Source: Rostratula benghalensis (lineage: Eukaryota; Chordata; Aves; Charadriiformes; Rostratulidae). Taken from it: a stretch of DNA of 64,000 nucleotides. Shown here piece after piece: positions 58,426 to 64,000 of this stretch. Below the pieces are notes generated by a model, which was not told the origin of the DNA, searched no databases, and saw only the letters and a program-made list of their open reading frames with translations. The stretch spans positions 1,109,943 to 1,173,942 of the forward strand of contig VXAI01000198.1 in the NCBI GenBank assembly GCA_013399305.1, written 5' to 3'. Every line of letters starts with the position of its first letter. Position 1 is the stretch's first letter. The position numbers were made by a program, and so were the translations under genes.

Positions 58426-60749
58426 GAGGAGAGATTGGAGAAAGGTGAATAACATCACCTCAGCTGCTCTCAATGTTTTACAAGAGCAAGTAAAGATCAT
58501 ATGATATCCATAATAATACTCCCCTTTCTTTGGAGTAGGCTGCTAACAACAATCAGGAGATCAATCTGCCTACAAAGCTATTAATTTTATTCTTCCTTGG
58601 AGACTTCTAGACTCAGACTTCATGTTCTTCCACAGCTTTTGATCATGTCGTGCTAAAGTAATTCTTTGCCTGGTGCAACAGATACCTTCATCACCATTCC
58701 TTTAAAGAGGAAAGAACTCAAAGTTACATGCATTTAAACATGTCACTTCTCATAAATGTCATCAGCTCTCTTGTGTTAAGCCATAGTGAAGCCAATAAGT
58801 TATTAATAATTTAGCATGCAGTTACAAAAGCAAACATAAAGTCACGCTTTGATCAAAAGCAGGGAGTGTTCTGCTCAATAAGTTAATGGATGGAAGTTAA
58901 ACACCTGACACAATCACTGGGCTAAAGTTACAGTACGCTGGAAAGTTATTTTCAGAATTCTGTGATAAAGCTGAGGTACTTCCCCTGTCAAATCCTTTAC
59001 TGGGATTTGCATGCTGGTTCATTGAGGGAAGTGTCTTCTCAAGAAGCTGAAGTTAAGGAATCCTAAAACTCAGTGCACGTGCCCACACCTCACTATCCCT
59101 TTCTGCAGTTGTATCCTGAATAATGTTTAGACACTTGATTTTGGGAGTGGAGAAACAGTTTTACTTTGTGTTTGTGTGCCATTGAGCATAGTGGAATCTT
59201 GATTTGTGACTGAGTGCTGGATACAAATGAACCACAGTAAAGAAAATTTGCATTCTCACCCTTGCTGTGTAGGACGTACCAACCCCTTAAACTTATTAGT
59301 CTTCAGGCGATGGGTAATAATCTTGAACAGCTGCTGTGTAGTTCAGGGTTTACAAAGTGACCGGATGTGTTCTGTTGAAAAGTGACATAAATGAAAACTA
59401 TTCTTCTCAACGGTAAGGAACTGAGTTTGAAGCACTTGATTTTGAAGGTGGATTTGAAGCTGAGGTAGTGCAGGAGAAATGTTTACAAAATGCAGGCCAG
59501 AGCCAGTAGGAGTAAAAACTGCAAAGCACGTGTAATTCTAGGGTGCTTGGATAATGAACAAAAAGATACGGTACAACCAGAAGTCAGCTTATAACATAGT
59601 CCATAAAAAGGGTCCTGCGTTGCACTTCAATAAAGGCTCCTACCTAGAAACAGGCAAGAAAGTCCTTGCTGCAAGAAACATACAAGTGAAAAAGAGGCAC
59701 TATATGTTTAGTTGATAAAATCAGTGGAAATCAGATGTATTAGCTTGCAGTCAAGAGACATGATGTTAGCTCTCTCTATTGTTCTATTAACAAACAGTCT
59801 CTGGCAGAGAGACTTCCTGCTTCTGGGCCTTCTGTAATGCAGAAGGGTAGATTTCTGGCTATAATTACGTACGTTTTGGGCTTTCCTCTGTTCAGCAAAG
59901 ACTATGAAGTTATTCTGGTAGAGGGATGTGCAGAGGTTCCTTCTTCCTACACTGTTCTGCAAATGGCCATGCCTTTCCATAACACCTCACCCAGTCTCTG
60001 GTTGTCTTGCAAGTAGCTGATGGAGCGATGGCTTGTACAGTGTTACCGCTTGCTATTAAAAGTGTCTCTAAGCTAGTGCTGCACTTCTTCACCCTTTATG
60101 TTTCCCAAAACAGCCTGAACAAATGGAGAGGAGTGGGGAAGGCAGGCATAACTTCATAAATGCTCGAAATGTTTACAGGCAAAATGATTTTTAAAATCTG
60201 TATTAATTAATCTCCTGATCAGCTGTAATATAAAGTGTGGAAATCTTGAAGCTGGAGCTGGTGTAAAGAGATAAGATCTAGAGCGTTTTGCTTTATGTGT
60301 ACACTGATACAGTAATATTTGTTGCTTTTTCGAACTGTCTCATGTAGAAATGTAGACACTTAGAGGACATTGCAATGGCAACGTTGGGGTTTTTTTCTTT
60401 GACTATCCCTTTACAAACATTTATACACAGGATCTGTAATTAAGCATGCAAGCTTCTGAGGATGGAGAAGTACAATTACTGGATGTGAGGCAAAAGTGTG
60501 AGCGAAAGAAACCACTGCGTCTATCACCTTCCTCTGTTGGAAGAGGATTTTAGTTTCCCATCTAAATACGGCAGCCTAGTAATAAAACTTAATTTATAAA
60601 TCATAGATGGTATTTTTTGTGTGTGTGTCCCCCACCCAAATGCTTAAGTATTTAAAATATTCACCGGGCAGGTTTGGTACTCAGGAGAATTAATCAAACT
60701 GTCAGGCTGTAGCCCAGACGCTGCAGAGAATACACAGTGGTGTGTCGTG

Positions 60750-60762
60750 GTTACTTAGCAAC
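60750..60762. promoter_or_regulatory. RFX-type X-box-like site
   Basis: GTTACTTAGCAAC, or GTTGCTAAGTAAC on the minus strand, has the imperfect inverted-repeat form of RFX sites (GTTGCY, short spacer, RGYAAC). It is a single motif in intronic or intergenic DNA, so function is uncertain. Confidence 0.3.
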
Positions 60763-62639
60763 TATAGCTGAAGAGGGGAAGGTAGAAAATACTGTCATTT
60801 TCCTGTTTTTGAGATCTCCTTTTCCTCCATTCCCTTGTATACATATTTTTCCCCCAACAGATAAAGTCTTTTGTATGTTTTAATGATCTCAGGTTATAGC
60901 TTTCAAAAGAACCTACTATTTCTGTAGACTAATTTGAATTAGATGACAAATCCTGAAGATTTGAGTGTGGCTCATAACGATAGCATGAGGTGTTAACCTA
61001 GAATGTATTTTTAAAAATTCTGACTGTTGGATGGGAAGCTGTTTAAGGAAAAAGAAATCACAGTAAAATTAAAAATTGAGAGCAGTAGGGGTGAGTGCAG
61101 TTTTGACTAAGTCATCATTGAAATAACATTCTACCATGGTGGCAATGGAAGTGGGAGCCGTTTTGAATTAGCATTATTGGTGGTAATATTTATTGCCCTG
61201 ATAAAGAAGTTGACTTTGCTTACTAAGAGGAAACAGATGACCTCTTAGAGGTGTGTTCTGCACACGATTTGCCTCTGGCAGTAGGTTAAAAATAATAGCA
61301 GACCTGAAAATTTTATGAAAGCTTCAGTGTGTTACTTTTAACATCAGGAGCTGTAACACAAACAAACCTTAAACCCTGCAACTTATTAAATGATAATAAG
61401 AAAAGGATCCAGAATTTCCACTGTGTTCAGGAAGGGCACTTGTCTGAATGTAGGTGTATGAGTGTCCATATGCTGTGTACACGGTGGGAACCCTTGTGGA
61501 AAGATTGCCAGCTGCTGAATCTAGGCATCAGGGCAGTTTGATGTTACTATTCTTTAGCCCTGCAGTTTTGAATCACACAAAGTGTTTATTGCTCTAGATC
61601 TTGGGAGCCAAAGCAAACTGGAGTCCTCTGCTGCCTTCTTGTTAGGGGATGGGGATGCGTGGCCAGTGGTGTGAGCCTGAAGAGTGTTTGTCACACTGGG
61701 AGCTGACAGAACTGAAATCACCATGCCTTTCTTCCTCTGGCAACACAGGTGGCATTTCTAGAGGTCTCTGAATGGGTTGCAGAAGACCATCTTTTGCACA
61801 GATACAGGAAAGAAAGTATATAGGAAGCCTGGACCTCTACTTTGCTGTTCTCTGTGGAACAGGCAGGTGTGGTCACTGGAGAATGGGAGGGTGGCTAGAT
61901 CAGTTTTGAGCTTTTTTCTTTTGCCTGCTGTTATGTCTCATGAATGTCAGCGACAAGAAGGGCATTACATATTTAACTGAGTTCAGCGAGCTGCACCAGC
62001 AGCGCTGCTGAAGCAGCTGTGTTAAGGAGCCAGCTGATAGTGTGGCAGGCACAGAACAGATTGGTGGCACTCCAGTGCTCGGTGGCATTTACTAAAATTC
62101 TGTGCACGTCTCTAAAAAGTTGTTAATATGTTTTCCAGGCCTTGTTTTTACTGTGATGATAATGTGTGAAGAAAAGTGGCTGAACGCTTACTTCTAGGAA
62201 CTTTACACCCAGGTGTCATGCAAGAAAGAGACAGCATCTCCAGTGCATAGGCCAAAGCATTGTCAGTTGATCTGGTTTCTGAGACAAAGAAAAAGAGCAG
62301 AGTGTGAAAACACCCCACTAACCTTTAATGTGAGTCCCAGTCCATTTCTGGGCGTACACCAGTACTGTTCCCACGTGATAAAGGCACCTCCTCCTCCAGA
62401 TGACATGACGTACATGTGCACCTCATTGATTTTTTTACTGCTTTTTAGCATTCAGGTTTGGATTATTAGCCTCTTGAAGAAGAGGAGTATCATAAAATCT
62501 TTTCAAATGTCATGTAGAAATCTCATTGCTTCTGTAGTAGCACAGAGAAGCAGACAAGAATGAATTTCTGTGAAAATAAGTTGTCCCAATGCAATCAAGG
62601 TGAACACAGAGATGTTTAGAGACACAGTTAAGTAAACTA

Positions 62640-62702
62640 TTACAGGTGAATCAGGGAAGGGGAAATTGAGCCCCTTAAGGACACAGGGCCTGAGTTTGGT
62701 TT
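62640..62702 (-). repeat. possible MIR-like fragment, inverted
   Basis: ggtgaatcagggaaggggaa followed by attgagccccttaaggacac and agggcctgagtttgg loosely follows inverted MIR blocks. It is weaker than the other copies. Confidence 0.2.
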
Positions 62703-64000
62703 CCAGAAACAGTATGAGCAAACAGTGCAATCAATGCATTCTATAAATAGGCATTAATTTGGCTGTAGTTCTCTTTTTTTCTCCATTTGTCTTGAAACAG
62801 AAATAGGAACAAAGAAAAACAGAATTTAAAGTAATAATTCTTGAAATATTTGAGATGTTACAATTTACAGCACATGCATCTTTGGAGCGTGGTCTGAGTC
62901 CCAGACGTACCCAGTCCTCTCAAATACTGATCCTAGTGGAATGGGAGTAATGCTACTGTGGCCTTTCTGGGGAGAAAGAATAGGTGTGTGTGCTACATTC
63001 AGAAACTTTAAACATATCTAGAGGAAATGGCTGTAAATTTGGGGATATTTAGCATATAAAGGGAAATGGGAACATGAGGTCTTGGCAGCTACGTTGCTTG
63101 CAGGCTTTTATTTTTTAATAGCAATTTGGTAAGGTGCTGACAATGTGCCCAAGGTTTATCTTAGACACAGATAGCAAGACAGTCCCTAACTATGGCTTTG
63201 CTTTATTTATTATTTGCAGGATCTTTATATCCTAGTGTTACATCCTGTGGTTCCATTGATTTTTATGGGTTGTGTAATTTAACTGTGTATTGATTCATTG
63301 GCTTTCAAGACCTCTACATCTGTTTCTGTAATCACCCAGCTTTGGGGGGTGTGGTGTGTGAGAGAGATGAGGAATAACTATGAAATCCATGTCTGTTCTT
63401 GCCAATTTTATTCACCAGTTGGTCTTCCACCCCCATCCTTGCTGGTTTATGTGTTGTCTTTAGTTCTTTTTAGTAACTTATGATGATTCGTGGTTTGTTG
63501 TTTGCTGTTTCATTGCATCAATCCAAATAAAACTGAGCCAGAGTCAGAAAGTTGGGGTAATCATTGGGTTTGTTGTATTTCTTTTGCCCTAGCACTTTGA
63601 AGAAAATCTTCTTTTGTGCAAATATTATATGGGTGCTGGCAAGGATCCACATGTTCCCCAGATTTGGGCAAGAAATCCTGAAGAGCTGGCTACTGATGTC
63701 ATTGTGCATACAGGCAGTAGTTTGATTCCTCTGTAGCCCCTGGTGGGTGCGTCTTGTGCCTGGTGGGAGCCGTGCCAATGCACAGTTTGGTTGTCTGATG
63801 CCTTAAGCAGCTACTCCCCTGTGAGCCCACCCAGAACCCCTCCGGATTCCTCTGCTGCACGGAAAGCAAATGAAATAGCAGATGGACAGTGGGAGGAGGT
63901 CTCAGCTCAATCCTGTAGGCTTCAGGGCACTTCAGCAATTGCCAGTCCTGTGCAGTCCATCCGTCTCAGGGTATCAAATTCTGGGGCTCTGCCTGCTGAA

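Larger units (their letters stand above)
57511..64000. other. non-coding stretch to the window end
   Basis: Holds MIR-like traces, an RFX-type site and short low-complexity tracts (gtgtgtgtgt at 60618). A clean acceptor at about 60860 (catatttttcccccaacag) has no donor nearby. No gene end (coding stop plus polyadenylation signal with support) is seen, so any rightward transcript either ends unseen or continues past 64 kb. Confidence 0.35.

Overview
The window looks like avian nuclear DNA. Two clear CR1 LINE 3' ends (36.1-36.4 kb and 39.6-39.7 kb) and one CR1 scrap (8.8 kb) are the only recognisable mobile elements of any youth. Fragments resembling MIR and other old amniote repeats are scattered between them. 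Repeat load is low, and one run of N sits inside a G-rich, CpG-rich segment, which is typical of bird assemblies. I see no tRNA, rRNA, CRISPR, integrated virus or bacterial-style gene. Almost all open frames here are chance frames of 60-100 codons, so I annotate only what splice signals, repeats or promoter signals support. No coding gene could be named with confidence.

Layout. 1-9.3 kb: mostly unique non-coding DNA with a marked C-over-G excess on the + strand, as expected if the minus strand is the sense strand of a gene. It holds the best coding candidate: a minus-strand exon encoding a signal peptide (9173-9268) with a second in-phase exon candidate at 6954-7057 and two possible micro-exons (11431-11463, 1190-1214). 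9.3-19 kb: compositionally neutral, with a MIR-like fragment, T/A tracts and small duplications. 19.0-20.0 kb: a G-run, a 669-base gap and a CpG-rich flank carrying a near-ideal heat shock element next to a GC box; this is the main promoter of the window.

20-64 kb: long non-coding DNA. In evenly spaced hand counts it is G-rich on the + strand from 20 to about 46 kb, consistent with a rightward transcript from the 19.8 kb promoter whose large first introns fill the rest. Plus-strand exon candidates with good splice sites lie at 30260-30337, 46611-46721 and 53713-53743. Two homeodomain-type TAATTA clusters (27.36-27.49 kb and 52.31-52.45 kb) and an AT-rich block at 4.63-4.90 kb look like conserved non-coding enhancers. 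The most distinctive features are the heat shock element, the 25-bp near-perfect palindrome at 25278-25302 and the composition switch across the CpG island.
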